Below the pieces are notes generated by a model that saw only the letters and a program-made list of their open reading frames with translations, was not told where the DNA came from and searched no databases. Shown here piece by piece: positions 24,735-36,470 of a stretch of DNA of 64,000 nt. The DNA is taken from the NCBI GenBank assembly GCA_037962975.1, contig CM075669.1:110438501-110502500 (forward strand), read 5' to 3'. This stretch comes from Clitoria ternatea. Lineage: Eukaryota > Streptophyta > Magnoliopsida > Fabales > Fabaceae. Position 1 is the first letter of the stretch. The number at the start of each line of letters is the position of its first letter. Position numbers and translations under genes: made by a program.

Positions 24735-24885
24735 AATAGGCAGGCCCAGTGGGAGGGCGACCCAGTGCCCAGGTAAATTATTGATGTTCCCTAGTGATTC
24801 TGGGAATCATGAAGCTGCCCTTAGATTGGTGGCGAGGCACCCTATGTGGCAGGCCCAGTGGGCGGGCGACTCTGTGATGAGCAAG
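24735..24885. repeat. Two GC-rich direct repeats in T1
   Basis: GGCAGGCCCAGTGGGAGGGC near 24740 recurs as GGCAGGCCCAGTGGGCGGGC near 24854, about 113 bp apart. T3 has a degenerate version near 56930. This is a family-specific LTR repeat. Confidence 0.7.
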
Positions 24886-27536
24886 TTACCTCGGTGTCCG
24901 ACGGGGCACGACTCTCTCGATGTGTGTTCGGGAGAGGCCCGTAGCACTTTTGGCAAGTGAGGCCATGTTGTTGATCCGCAAGTCACGGGGTGACTAGTGC
25001 TACAAATGGGCGATAGCGGTTTGGTACCAGTAAAATATGATGTTGAGCATGCATGAATTGAGATATAAGTGTACACTTTTACTGCTGCAGTAGGGGCATA
25101 GTAGCACACCTATGCTTGACCTACAATTTGGTGTTTATTCCCACAGTCAGATCCGCATTTGTTGTCTATTCCATTGTGTATATGCATTAGCCATAAGAGC
25201 ATTTGCATATAGCATGGAGATATGCCAGATGGTGATGATGATTGATGATGATTGAGATTGTGGTGTGGTGTTGGTGAAATGGGTAATTAATATACCTAAA
25301 AGACCACATAAAAGTAATAAATGATATGAATATATGAAATGATATCGAATATGACGATATGTATGTTATGGCCCAATGTAATGAAGGGCGTATTTGCTTA
25401 TGATTGATAATAATGATGTTAGCCCGTGGTGGCTTTGAGAAAAGACCGGAATAGTCTATGTTGACGATGTCGGCCAGTTGTGGCGTTGGAACATTTGTGT
25501 ATATGCTTGCTTTGCTATGAATTGATGGGTGAATACATGATATGTACATTGTTAAATGAATAGATTATGATATTTATTGATGATTTAGCAAAGCATACAT
25601 GATGTTGATAGGCATATGCATATAATTTCAATTGTATTCATATCGTCATTTGAAATGTATAACTCACTCTCCCATGTGGTCTACTTTTTAGTATTGATAT
25701 AGGAAAACCATGGGATGAGAATGTTTAAGATGTAAGGCTTTTGGGAAAGTAAATAGTGGTAATGGAATGCCTTGGCCGGCAGCGATTATGATTCATTGTA
25801 TTGTGAAATAAAAGGTGTATCCTAGTGTTGATGATTTATTGATATTGGTGGATATATTGTAAATAGCTAGGTATATGAATGATATATTGATATTTGGAAT
25901 GACATCGGGTATGTAGCCCATTTTGGGAATATATAAATGTTAATGATACATGATATTGAGGTTGAATTGATTATGGAGGAATATAGAATATGAATGTTGG
26001 AGATGTATGATGTATGACCATATAGCTAAGTATATGTATGTACCTTAGGCAATGCATATTTATGATTTATGTGTAAGTTCGGATGTGGCCTAAATGGGCT
26101 TGTGTTGTATGTTCGCATGCTTTGCCGAGCCTTTTCTCATATCTTCATATATGGGACTAGGCGTGTGCCTGGTATACACATTCTTCTTCCGCTGTAAAAC
26201 TTTGTTATTTTGTATACCGTTATGGGCAAACTATTTAACGATCCAGTTATATTTTATTAAATCTCACTCTTCAGTTTTCTGTGATTTGGGTCTTGATGTG
26301 ATCGTGGTTGTGATTTGGAAATATTTCAAACACGAAAAATTTATTCTTATTTTTATTAATTATTTGTTTTGATTACATCGAGATTCGAGCCTGGAAAATT
26401 AGCGGTGTGATAACTTTTACACAAATAAGGAATTGAAAGAGAGTTTATCTTTATGTTTCTGAGAACTTAGTGTATACAAGAGATACAAGATAAAGAGCTG
26501 ATACACTAAGAATAGAAAACAAAGACTAAGGTTTGCTAGGAGTAGAACAACAATGAAAGTCTTTGCTTTAGAGAAGAAAGCTAAGAATGAGAGCTTGAGA
26601 GAACAGAGAGAAGCTTTCGTGATTATCATTCTCTAAGTTATTAGAGTCGTTAACTTCTTTAAGTTATGAGATCACTTCATATATATATAGACCTTTGAGA
26701 TAGCCGTTATGAATCCGTTGAAGGGATTTAGCTGTTGTGAACATTGGACCTTAAAGATGAGATTGAGACAAAAGGTATGGTATGAGGAACATCAGAGCTT
26801 GCACTAAAATGATGTTCCTTGAGAACTTCAGAGCAAGAGACCTTTTGTTGCCTTTCTTCTTTGAACTAAAATGTGTAGAGCATATAGGGTTGACCTTCTG
26901 AAAGCTTTCTAATACAAGTACTGATCTTTATCAGCTTTCTTGTGTTGCGCAGAATAGCTACATTGGTTTCTTCCCATGCGAGCTTTGGTTCTTGCATTAG
27001 TTTGTCTTCTTTTCTCTTTTGATGATAAGAATAGTTTCTCTTGATGAAAACTTGATTTAGAGAATCTTGAAAATAAATTTTGATCTTCGTTTGATGCAAG
27101 CTTTGGAGTAATTTTCTTGTTGCTTCAAAAGTTTGGGGTCCTATTGATAAAGCAAGTGTGTGTGTTAAGTACTTAGTAGTCCAAAAGTCTGGATGAACGT
27201 ACTTGAATCAGACTCTTCTTGACAGTTGTTCTAGGATCAGACTTTTCTTGGTACGAGCTTGTATGCTAGCTGTTTTTTATCCTAGGCATACTTGTTCTCA
27301 AATAACTTACATGCCTCAAGGCAGACTTTTTAATTTATGGACCCTCTTTTCATTTGTAACCTGTGCATTTTATGTTTGTATCATGAAACACTTAATTAAA
27401 TAGGTTAGACAACACATAGACAAACTTTATTAAATTTAAATGCCTTGATGTATGTAATTAACAAATCTTGGGGTCTGGTAAATGATAATCGATAATTTGA
27501 AATCATTTACAAACCAGACATGGTTCCAACAAAATA

Positions 27537-28740
27537 TTTTAGAGTTTTCGAATCTATAGGACTTGTGAGATATTCAACAATAAAACAATAATTGCTTGTG
27601 AATCACAATGAATCTATGTACATTATGCTCAAGGTTTTGTTCATGATTTGTTTGTTTGGAAATTAGTTAATTTTTAAAAGTAAAAAGCGATAAAACAAAG
27701 TTAACAATTTATAAAAGACATTAGGATCGGATTTTCCCATTCCATTAATTCCTTTGAGATCCTATTATTTATGGTTACACATTATATTTAGTGAATAAAT
27801 TCTAAACCCTAATATTAAATCTCAATCCATTGACAATCCAATGTTAGAATTTGGATTAAGAAAAGGCTTAAATAATCATTAGAATTAACTTTATTCCTAA
27901 CAGAAGAATCTAATGAACATTTTAATCTTAAAGTCTGTTCGATAACCCGAACACATAAAATCATATTCTCCCGAATAAAGATAAGCATTAGGCATGAGAA
28001 ATGAAATGCTAACATGATATATTAATGCATAAACATACACAAATATTCACTACAAAGTCACGAATAAAAATGAGTTTGTTCAATCCCAACAAAGGAGAAT
28101 TTTAGCCACACATAGTCATGGTGGAAAACCCTAAATACATTTAATAAGTAAAAGAGAAAGAGAAAGATAAAGAGAAAGAGAAATAAACCTTGAAAGAAGC
28201 TCCAAGGTCTTGAAGAATAAAGGAAGACTCCAAAGCTCCAAGTTCTCCTCCTCTAAGTCAAAGAATTCCCAAAAAAATTTGTTTTAGGGCTCTTAAGTAA
28301 CCCTTCTGTACAAGTTCCGCTCGAGCCACAAGTGCTTGGCTTAAGCGGATGGACAAAAACTTTCAGCATCTATTCAAGCCGTAGTTGCTTAGCTTAAGTA
28401 GATAGCCTTCAAAGGCTGATCTTTATTTCTTTATTTGTATTTGTAGCTCCCTTTTGATGCCCAAAACCTATCAAAATGCATCTAATTTAAGTGTTGCTTC
28501 AATATAATCAAAATAGGACAATAAAATGAAATGCACATTTTAGTGCCAAATTAAAAGTAAAATTTAATGAGCAAAGAATCTAAAATTGGCAACTAATAAC
28601 TAGGTACTAAATTTACTGATTTTAGAATTGTAGAAAAAAATAGTTACAATGCTTGAGAAATATGAAGCATCTATAACTGCCTGTTAAACACCAAGGATCT
28701 CTATAAGATCACTTTGGTAAAAATTTTACATGCCTTGCAA
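27537..28740 (-). mobile_element. Athila-like LTR remnant W
   Basis: No coding sequence. The layout mirrors the X LTR: unstable AT-rich start, a CTTGAAAGAAGCTCCAAGGTCTTG block near 28180, a purine microsatellite (about 28150-28185), then two pairs of near-palindromes at 28316-28400 built on CTTAAG/CTCGAG cores. It is probably the host into which X inserted. Boundaries and orientation are approximate. Confidence 0.5.
28314..28402. repeat. Paired near-palindromes in W
   Basis: Six-base cores start at 28320 (CTCGAG), 28340 (CTTAAG, inside a CCGC...GCGG-type arm), 28373 (TTCAAG) and 28393 (CTTAAG). Each pair is exactly 20 bp apart, the same within-pair distance as in X and Y. Confidence 0.75.
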
Positions 28741-28749
28741 ACTGTTAAA

Positions 28750-30097
28750 TCTTGTGGCAAGCGTACCACAATCAATTATAGTATACAAAATGTAAGCTCA
28801 AGTGTCGTTCCACTAGGGGTTGCTATTATCTGAAACTTATGGTTTATAATTGAATAAGCCTATATACAACAAAGTAAAATAATTTCATGATTGAAGGAAA
28901 CTAAAATACTTGATATACTAAACTTAAATATAAAAGTAATAAAATAAGTGTTGTGGAAAATCAATAGAGAAAGCTGAGATTGGATTTCATGTATTTCCCC
29001 CGGTCGTATCTTGAATATAGAAACATATACAACATTTGAAACTATTGAACTCGATGCAACATTCACTATTCTTTTATATTGATTTCTCGAATATAAAATC
29101 CATAAGAAAACTTCCCAAACATTGATTCCTCAATCATTTAAAGAAACTCTCCAACATTAAAATAAGATGATATACGCATTTGATACTTAAAATCTATTCT
29201 TATCAACGCAATGTAACGAGTATTTCATTCAAATCAATTTTCTAGAATCATTTTCCAATAACTCAAGAGAAATAGAATCAAGAATCTATTGATCAGATAG
29301 AATCAAACATTAAGAACAAAATGAAATACCAAAGCTCAATAGAAACGAAGATGTCATATATATATTACCAAAGGTACGTCAGGTTTGATTCGACTATATT
29401 CAATCCCAAAAAGTTGTTTAGCTACTCATGGTAGCCATTCCAATCAAATAGAAAATGAGAAAAGGAAAAAGAAAGTTATTTCCACAGTCTTAGCCTTCAA
29501 TTCCTTGAAGATGGAAGCTCTTTCTCTCTCTAGAAAACTTGAGGTCCCCTAAAATCTATGCTTTTGAGTTTTTATATCAGGATGTCTCGCTTGAGCGAGC
29601 CAAGCTCTCGCTCAAGCGAGCTTTTTTTTTCATGCTAAAGGAATCCTTTTGCCTTTATTTTTGTCCTCATGGTCTCACTCAACCGAGACTGCTATTAATT
29701 GGATCCTTCCTTTTTGGAATATTTTCGTTTGAGCAAGAATAGCTTGCTTAAGTGAGGGGTCTTCAAGGTGAGATTTTTCCCCTATTTCACTCTCACTCAA
29801 GTGAGCGAAGGCATCTCTCAAGTGAGAGTCTTCAAACATGAAATTTTTCATCCATCCAAAGTATTTCCTCTTAATCGTTTTAGGTTCTTCATGTCTTTCT
29901 TCATTTCTTCCTCTATTACCTATAATTTACATAAAAAATAGGGAACGATTGCTTTCAATTTGACAAGACCTAGGAATATTCATCCAGATACAAAACGTAC
30001 CTAATTACAACATGATTAATATCCAAATGAATGTGAACATGTTAAAATTGTCCATATTCAACATCAAATTTTTTTTTATCATAATGGACGTTTATCA
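28750..30097 (-). repeat. X 3' LTR
   Basis: On the minus strand it starts TGATAAACGTCC at 30097, preceded by a polypurine tract (complement of 30098-30111). It shares with the Y LTR the block GTCGTTCCACT (about 28807) and GTTTAGCTACTCATGG-type sequence (about 29413). The low-coordinate end near 28750 is approximate. It contains a palindrome array at 29586-29826. Confidence 0.75.
29586..29826. repeat. Near-palindrome array in the X LTR
   Basis: 14-mers of the CTCGCTTGAGCGAG type, with cores at 29590, 29611, 29678, 29728, 29747, 29796 and 29817. Three clear pairs are 19-21 bp apart, with one degenerate single. CTCACTCAAGTGAG forms show arm covariation. Confidence 0.85.
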
Positions 30098-30464
30098 ACT
30101 CTCCCTAACCTAGAATCTTGTTTTCCCTTAAGCAATCAATTAAATCCCAATCAACAAGGTTAAAACAAGGCTGTTTAGAATCAAATACATAATTTCAAGG
30201 AATGGACAACCTTCATAACAATTAAAACTTACAATAAACACATGGTGCCTCCTTAATCAAATAAAACCAGACACAAATGCAAGCAATGCGCAAAACAAAC
30301 TAATTGTAACCATGACTGGAGGAACAAGACCTTTCTCTCAAGGCCTCACGGGGGAGTGTTTCTCTCAACTTCATTGATTATGTACAAGTCAAAGTTATCT
30401 GTCATTTTTGATCATTTTGTAAACACATAGATAGCATGGATCCTAAGGTCTCTTAAAAGGTTGT
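30098..30464 (-). other. X 3' internal region (polypurine tract side), noncoding
   Basis: Starts with the polypurine tract (CTCCCTAACCT on the plus strand). Homologous to 35177-35520 of Y. No coding capacity. Confidence 0.6.
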
Positions 30465-32336
30465 TGATGGTTTGGAGAACATACTTAGAAGGGAGGGTTG
30501 AATAAGTCTATTTACTTTTTCAAACCAAAAAGTGATATTTAAACGTAAATATGTTTTGCACAGCGGACCAGACTTTTACGAGGCAGAGAGCGTGATTCTT
30601 TGATTGAATAAGCATTATTTACCAGACTTTTTACTATCTCAGATATTATCAAGAATGCACCAGACTTTTAATAGTTAAAGAGTCGGAGAGAAAGAGACAT
30701 CACACAAGCAATTTATACTGGTTCACTCCCAACACAAACTACATCTAGTACCTTCAAATTTGAAGGATTTCCACTATGTAAAATCATTTACATAAGAAGT
30801 TGAGTATTATTGAATCTAGCCACTCCTGGCTTAAACTTAACTCTTACTTTGAGTATTCTTGAATCCAGTCACTCTTGACTTAAGCACAACCTATAATTCA
30901 AGTATTCTTTTGCAAGCACCCATTCTTGGGGCACACCCAAGTATTCTTTCATGAGTCATTCCTGGCTCAACCCTGAGTATTCTTTCAAAAGCCTTTCCAG
31001 GCCAGGGTATTTCTTGACAGGTCTACCAGACCTGTATTTACAAGAGATAAAAAGAATTAAAACAAACAAAATAAGCCTTCTTACTTAGCCAAGCTAAGTG
31101 TTAACTTGATAAACAGGTTTATGAAGAAAAAGAATGACTTATTATGGAGAGAGGCTTAGTACATGTACAAGATAAAAGGTACAACCTAGATGTACTAAGC
31201 TCGAAAGCTTAATTAGAGATAATATGCTCTCAGAGGATGTTGAGATGTATGAAGCATATCTCTGACTTGAATTGCTAGTGCTTTTGATATAAGAAAAAAT
31301 TTCACATAGCGAGCTTTCTGTCTTAAGTCTTCTTCTAGAGAAGATTGTCATTTCTTCTTTTTCTTTGATCACACAACCTTTTGTATGATTTCCTCATAGC
31401 TCTTATTCTTTCACAAGCTCTCTCTCTTTTTCTTTCAACTCATCTTTTGGATGTATCTTTTCTTTTCTTTTTTTTTGTATTTCTCTTTCCTTTTCTCTCA
31501 TTTTATTATTGAATAAAGATGATGATTCTATTTATAAGATTTTCTTGATGAGTCCAAAGAGAGAAAATAGTTTTTGAAAGAAAATACAACCATTGAGAGG
31601 GTTGTTTACACAAAGGACAAAATTCTTCTTTTGTCAGAGAGAGACGTTCTGAACAAGTAATATAGGATGAGGTGCTTCGAGGCAAGTGAAATCATAGGCA
31701 GAGTAGGAGTAGCACGAGCTTTCACGTAATAGGAAGGTTTTTGTACAGAGATCTTTCGAATACATAATGCACAAAGGAAAGCTTAATGCTTTTAGGATGA
31801 GTTGAGGTCTGCTTTACTTGCTTAGTCTTTTAAGATCTTCTTTATAACTAGATCCAGACCAATAATGTTCTTTACACCAGATACATAATAGGACGTTCTT
31901 TAAAAAAGATTCAGGGTCTGGTGAGCCATAAGGTGTTAATGATGTGCCACAAAAGGTCAATCAGATTCTTGTTGAAGAAAGTGCGAGAGGTCTGAAGCAA
32001 CTTCTACCTTGACAGAGCACGAGGAAAGAGTTTGGTTAAAGTAGGTTACCTTAAGGAAAGGACTTTTCCATGTTTGATGCTTGCAGTATGGCTTGACGAG
32101 TCTGGGTCTGGTATGAGTCCAGGGAGACTTTTTACGTTGAGGATTATTTCCCTGATCTTGATATCTACTTTGCTGTGTAGAAAGCTCCCTTTTGTTTTAT
32201 AGCATATGCTTCTTATTTTGAAACACTTAGACAAGTTATCAAATAACAACAAATCATGACTTTGATTAAATTAAAGTACTTAATGTTAATTATCAACAAA
32301 TCTATAATTTCCTCAGGGATTTTCTTAGTTCCAACA
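30465..32336 (+). mobile_element. Solo LTR 'B', same family as A
   Basis: Starts TGATGGTTTGG and ends AGTTCCAACA. The flanks are GTTGT (30460-30464) and ATTAT (32337-32341). Comparison with the unoccupied Y copy (GTTGTAATGAGG at about 35527) shows ATTAT is a target duplicate with two G-to-A changes. About 1.87 kb with a TATA-like element near 31530. No coding region; the small open frames inside are not conserved with A. Confidence 0.82.
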
Positions 32337-33587
32337 ATTATAATAGGGCTGGGCTTCAAAAAGTATTGGTTTCTTTGGGGATCAAAATGCACACTTTAAA
32401 AGAGAAAAGAGCATAACTACATTTTTCAAATTTCTAAAACATCTCTCCACTAGGCTTTCATTTAATAACTCTGAAATCCTCTAATTTACAATTGATCTAA
32501 CTTTTCTTTTCTTTTCTTTTCAATAAAAGAATACTTATTTTTCTCTTTTCCTTTGTAATATGGAACCTAAAACATTTACTTTACAATATTTATAGACAAT
32601 CCAAAAACCAGCCAACTTTCATCCTATTCATAAAATATGCATATATGTTTTTTATCCTTTAAGCATGGAATAAGGTATGAATTAATGAATGCATACATTA
32701 AGTTAAGTTTAATGTGACATGAACATAATTTTAGCTTAAATGGGCTTTGAGTAAAATGGATATTAATTATGTATAGGTTGGCTTTTTGGCTCTTGGTTTT
32801 TCCTATAACTACATAAAATTGTCTTAGTTTTCCATGATTTTCTACATGATGCAATTAGATAGAAAATTGGGCAAAAATAACTGAACAACAATCAATGAAA
32901 CTCTTATTGTTTAAGGATTCATTCTCTCACCTAGTTACATAGGTCTAATTCCTTAATTCAAACAGTCAAAGGTTTAATTGTTTATCTAATTGATTGACAT
33001 GTATTGGCATCTTAGCTCTCATCAACCATAGTGTTCACTTTTTTTCAAAAATAATCTAGCTATTTTTACCTTTAATGATTATTGATTTGATTTATTTATA
33101 ACCTAGTTTAAGCCAGTTGATTTCCAAAACATATTGTTCAAAACAGTTTAATTTTTTAGTAACTTAAGAAGATACTATATTATCAAAAGGTTTTATCACT
33201 AACCATATATACAAGAAATAAAAGCCATATATATCAAAACAAAAGTAATATTGATATAATACAAAAAGAAATGTGATATAAATAGTAAACGTACGTCAAA
33301 ACTACCAAGTATAACAAAAACGAAAAACAAATGAAACTAACCAAAACAACCATAAAAAAGTTGCATGATAAAACTAATAAAGTACCAAACTACCAAACCA
33401 GTAAACCAAAACTGCAAAACATAAACTAAACAGTAAATAAATGATAAAACCAATTTTTGAGTTCATGAAGGCCACTCAATCTCCTCTCATGACTCGTTTT
33501 GACTCCGTCTCAAACTCCTCATCCTACATGTCTATTGGTGGTGCTGGTGCTGCTCCTGATGATCCTTTTACATCATAAGTGCCTGTT
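32337..33587 (-). other. X noncoding 3' region resumed, up to the Y insertion
   Basis: Aligns loosely with 35527-36470 of Y: GGGCTGGGCTTCAAAAAGTA at 32346 against GAGGTTGGGCTTAACAATAA. Low-complexity AAAC-rich DNA at about 33290-33440. It ends at the left edge of Y in decayed env-like C-terminal sequence. Confidence 0.6.
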
Positions 33588-35176
33588 TGGTAAAGCTTTT
33601 TATCAATCATACAAAGAAATATAGTGTTCAAGAAAAGAATCAAGTTTGTATAATATGAATCTAATGGAAGATTAGTGCCAAGTTTAAACACTAAAGTTGT
33701 AATAAAAAGGGTTGTCGTTCCACTGAGGAGGTGTTAGCTTGAAGATCTTAGTCCTTGAATTGATTTAACAAGAAGTTTTATTTTGGTTGGTTGTAAAAGG
33801 TTTTGATTGAAATGATTAACAAACAGTAACAAATGTAAGAGACAACACTAAAGAGTTTTGGTGAAATTCAAATTTGGAAAACTGGGATTGATTGTTCATC
33901 GCTTCTCACCTTCTGTAAGCTATGTAAGTTTGCATATCTATAACTTGAAATGATAATTTTTACATTACAATCAAAGTCATTTGTATCGATCCCTCAACAA
34001 CAAATTTCATAAGAATGATTTCAACCTACTGATCCCTCAGTCACCTTGAAATCATTCCAGCATTAATGATATTGTTTAGACGTTCACTGTGTTAGATACC
34101 ATCCCTGGTCATCTACTCACAATGAGTGTTTCATTCACATCTGCTCTCAAAAGTTATTTCCCAATATACTTAAGAAAACCAAAGACAAGAAAATAGTGAT
34201 CAAATACTTTCAAGCATTAAGTACAGAATGAAACACAAAAACCATCAGATCTTATTATATATATGAAAACTTATAGCATCATTACTTGGGGTTTGAATAA
34301 TTATAACCAATCCCAATGAATGGATTTAGCTACTCATGCCTTCCATGCTTACTCAACAAAAGGAAATGAATACATAAAGAAATTGAAAGTGAAATGGTTT
34401 TCTCAGTATGGCTGATGAATGATTGAATGCTCAAGATGATGCTGATCCTTTATTCTTCTGCTATATTTATAGAGCAGTCACGCTTAAGCTTCTCCTTCCC
34501 AAGCTCAAGCGCAACCCTCACTTGCTAAGTGGCTATGCAGAGATGGTCAGAGACATGTAGAAACACACAAAAGTGGATGTGCTGGCATCGCACCATTGGC
34601 CCATATTTAATTAAAAGCTCCATACTTCCTCGAACACGCTTAAGCGTGAGCTATTCTTGCTTGAGCGTGCCTGCGCTTAAGCGTAAGATGGCCATACTTA
34701 AGCGTGAAGGGACCCTGATGTCTTCCTTTAGCCTTTTTTCTTCTCTGTACTCGATCACGCTTAAGCTCCATAAAGTCACGCTCAAGCGTGGCTCTCCTGT
34801 TTCATTATTTTACTTTCAAATCCGCTTAAGCGTAAGGACAAGCGTGGGCCATTTGTTCTTGTCACACTCAAGCGTGCCTACTCACGCTTAAGCGTGAGGG
34901 TACCTATTATGCACTCACTTGATTTCGCTTAAGCTCTTTCTATCTCGCTCAAGCATGAGCCCTTAACTTCATCTTTGCTCAGACTTAGTCATGATTCCTA
35001 GCTTGGATTTCCTGCACTTTTTTAAGAATTTTGGCAAAATAATATCTTGTACGCATTGTATCCTTCAAAAGAGTTTTCATGCTTAAATTCCTTCACTTGT
35101 TTACCGATCAAGTTAAATTCTTTTAAAAAATAAGGTCAATTGGTTCATGAAATCAATGCTTAATTTATACTTATCA
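33588..35176 (-). repeat. Y 3' LTR (1589 bp)
   Basis: On the minus strand it runs TGATAAGTATAAATTAAGC to CTTTACCA. The polypurine tract follows at 35177-35191 (plus-strand complement AACTCTCCCCAACCT). The last 275 bp match the 5' remnant at 42451-42728 closely. It carries a palindrome array. Confidence 0.9.
34475..34956. repeat. Near-palindrome array in the Y LTR
   Basis: Cores (CTTAAG, CTTGAG or CTCAAG) start at 34483, 34504, 34639, 34660, 34676, 34697, 34760, 34781, 34825, 34867, 34887, 34928 and 34948. Six pairs are 20-21 bp apart. The arm form is mostly CACGC...GCGTG. Two units are perfect CACGCTTAAGCGTG. Confidence 0.9.
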
Positions 35177-35191
35177 AACTCTCCCCAACCT

Positions 35192-36470
35192 AGACTTTTG
35201 CTTGTCCTCAAGCTAAAAGAACGAAAGTTTAAGCAAGAAAATGTTCATGATGCTCAGATTCTCAAGATAAACACAATTAAAAAGCACTATTTGATTTCTT
35301 TGGGCTTATGGCATCCTTAATACCCATTCATGTGAAATATGATGCACAATTTAATTTTTCACAAAGCAAGTAACCCAATGCTGTAAGAATAAGGAGTTTC
35401 TCATTGTTTCTCACTAGGTGTCTATTTCACACATCCATCATTAGAATTGCCTAGTTGATATTGCCAGTCATTTCCTATCAAACAAAAATCAAAAGAACAA
35501 CAAGGATCAAGAAGGTCTTTTATCAAGGTTGTAATGAGGTTGGGCTTAACAATAATTCTTGGTTTTTTTTGGATTTCAAATTGCATGCGCAAAGAAGAGC
35601 ATAAGTAATGAATTTTTCAAAGTTTATAAGGCTTCTTCCTTTTCAAAATTCTTTATCTTCTTTTTCTAGTTCCCCTTTTTGTTCAAAGATTTCTGTATGG
35701 AGAACTTACTATTTTTCTTTAGCATTTTCTTTTTCAACCTCTATTTCTTGCATCACTCTTATTGGAAAAATATTTTATGCTCTTTTCTCATTAAGCATGC
35801 TGATAAGGTAGGAATTTTATTTTTCATGCTTAGGGTGTTTTTATGAAAAAATTTCTGGCTTAAATGGCTACCAAAGAATGGGATATTACGCTTAAGGTTA
35901 ACTTTTTAGCTCTTGGCTAAATGCTTTTTCAAAAGTGCCTTGGTCATTTCCTTGCTTACTTCTTAAGAAAAAGGGTAATCAGAAAATTAAGCAATACCAA
36001 CTTAATAATTTCTAACTAGGCTCTCAGTGTTTAATTGCTCTCTTCTTATCAGGTTTAAGGCATACTCCAATATTCTAACAGGAAAAGGTTCAAGCATGTA
36101 AAGAATTTAAAAAGTTCATTTATTTCATTTTCCTGGTTCGTAATTCAGCTAATTTGCCTTTTCAAAATCAATGTTACTGTCTTAAAAGTCACTCTAACAT
36201 ATTGAATCTTTGCATTCATTTAATTTTCTTACTTTAGGTTGGAAAAATAATACATGTTCCTATACAAACATTTAAACAGAACAATCAATTTTATCAATCA
36301 ATAGATCATGCAAATTCATCAATGAAGCATAAAATTCAAACTAAAATACCCCAAAATGTTGTCTGCAACAAGTTAGAAAGAGAAAATTAAAAATAAAAAT
36401 AAGTCTAACAGTAATTAAAAAGGGAACCAGAAACCAGAAAAGAAACTCAAAAGGAAAATTCACTCATCAT
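35192..36470 (-). other. Y noncoding region between env-like ORF and 3' LTR
   Basis: AT-rich, with homologous blocks in X (30098-30464 and 32337-33587). The 67-codon plus-strand frame near 35608 has no family signature. No gene called. Confidence 0.6.

Larger units (their letters stand above)
21323..26412 (+). mobile_element. Tekay/Del-like solo LTR T1 (5090 bp)
   Basis: Begins TGTAACATCCCAGA, a typical Tekay/Del chromovirus LTR start, and ends GCGGTGTGATA. It is flanked by 5-bp ACTTT at 21318-21322 and 26413-26417. The end is TA rather than CA, probably one mutation. It contains no coding domains; the small open frames inside come from ATGATG-rich or CT-rich runs. Related copies start at 44365 (T2) and 55055 (T3). 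It holds a palindrome array at 23474-23649 and two GC-rich repeats near 24740 and 24854. A 5-kb LTR is long for this group. Confidence 0.85.
20919..27531 (+). mobile_element. Solo LTR 'A', interrupted by solo LTR T1
   Basis: Starts TGATGGTTCAG and ends GGTTCCAACA, flanked by a perfect 5-bp target duplication AAATA (20914-20918 and 27532-27536). Its own sequence is 20919-21322 plus 26413-27531, about 1.5 kb once T1 and one duplicate are ignored. It is homologous to solo LTR B at 30465-32336 (shared blocks such as TTAGAAGGGAGG and CTTCAAA/CTTGAAGGATTTCCA). No internal coding region remains, so it formed by LTR-LTR recombination. The lineage looks like a SIRE/Maximus-type Copia LTR, which is inference only. 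Confidence 0.85.

Noticed and set aside
24193..25549. Several histidine/isoleucine-rich minus-strand frames
   Set aside because: By-products of ATGATG-rich runs in T1.
34529..34891. 120-codon plus-strand frame
   Set aside because: Runs through the palindrome array of the Y LTR; no homology.
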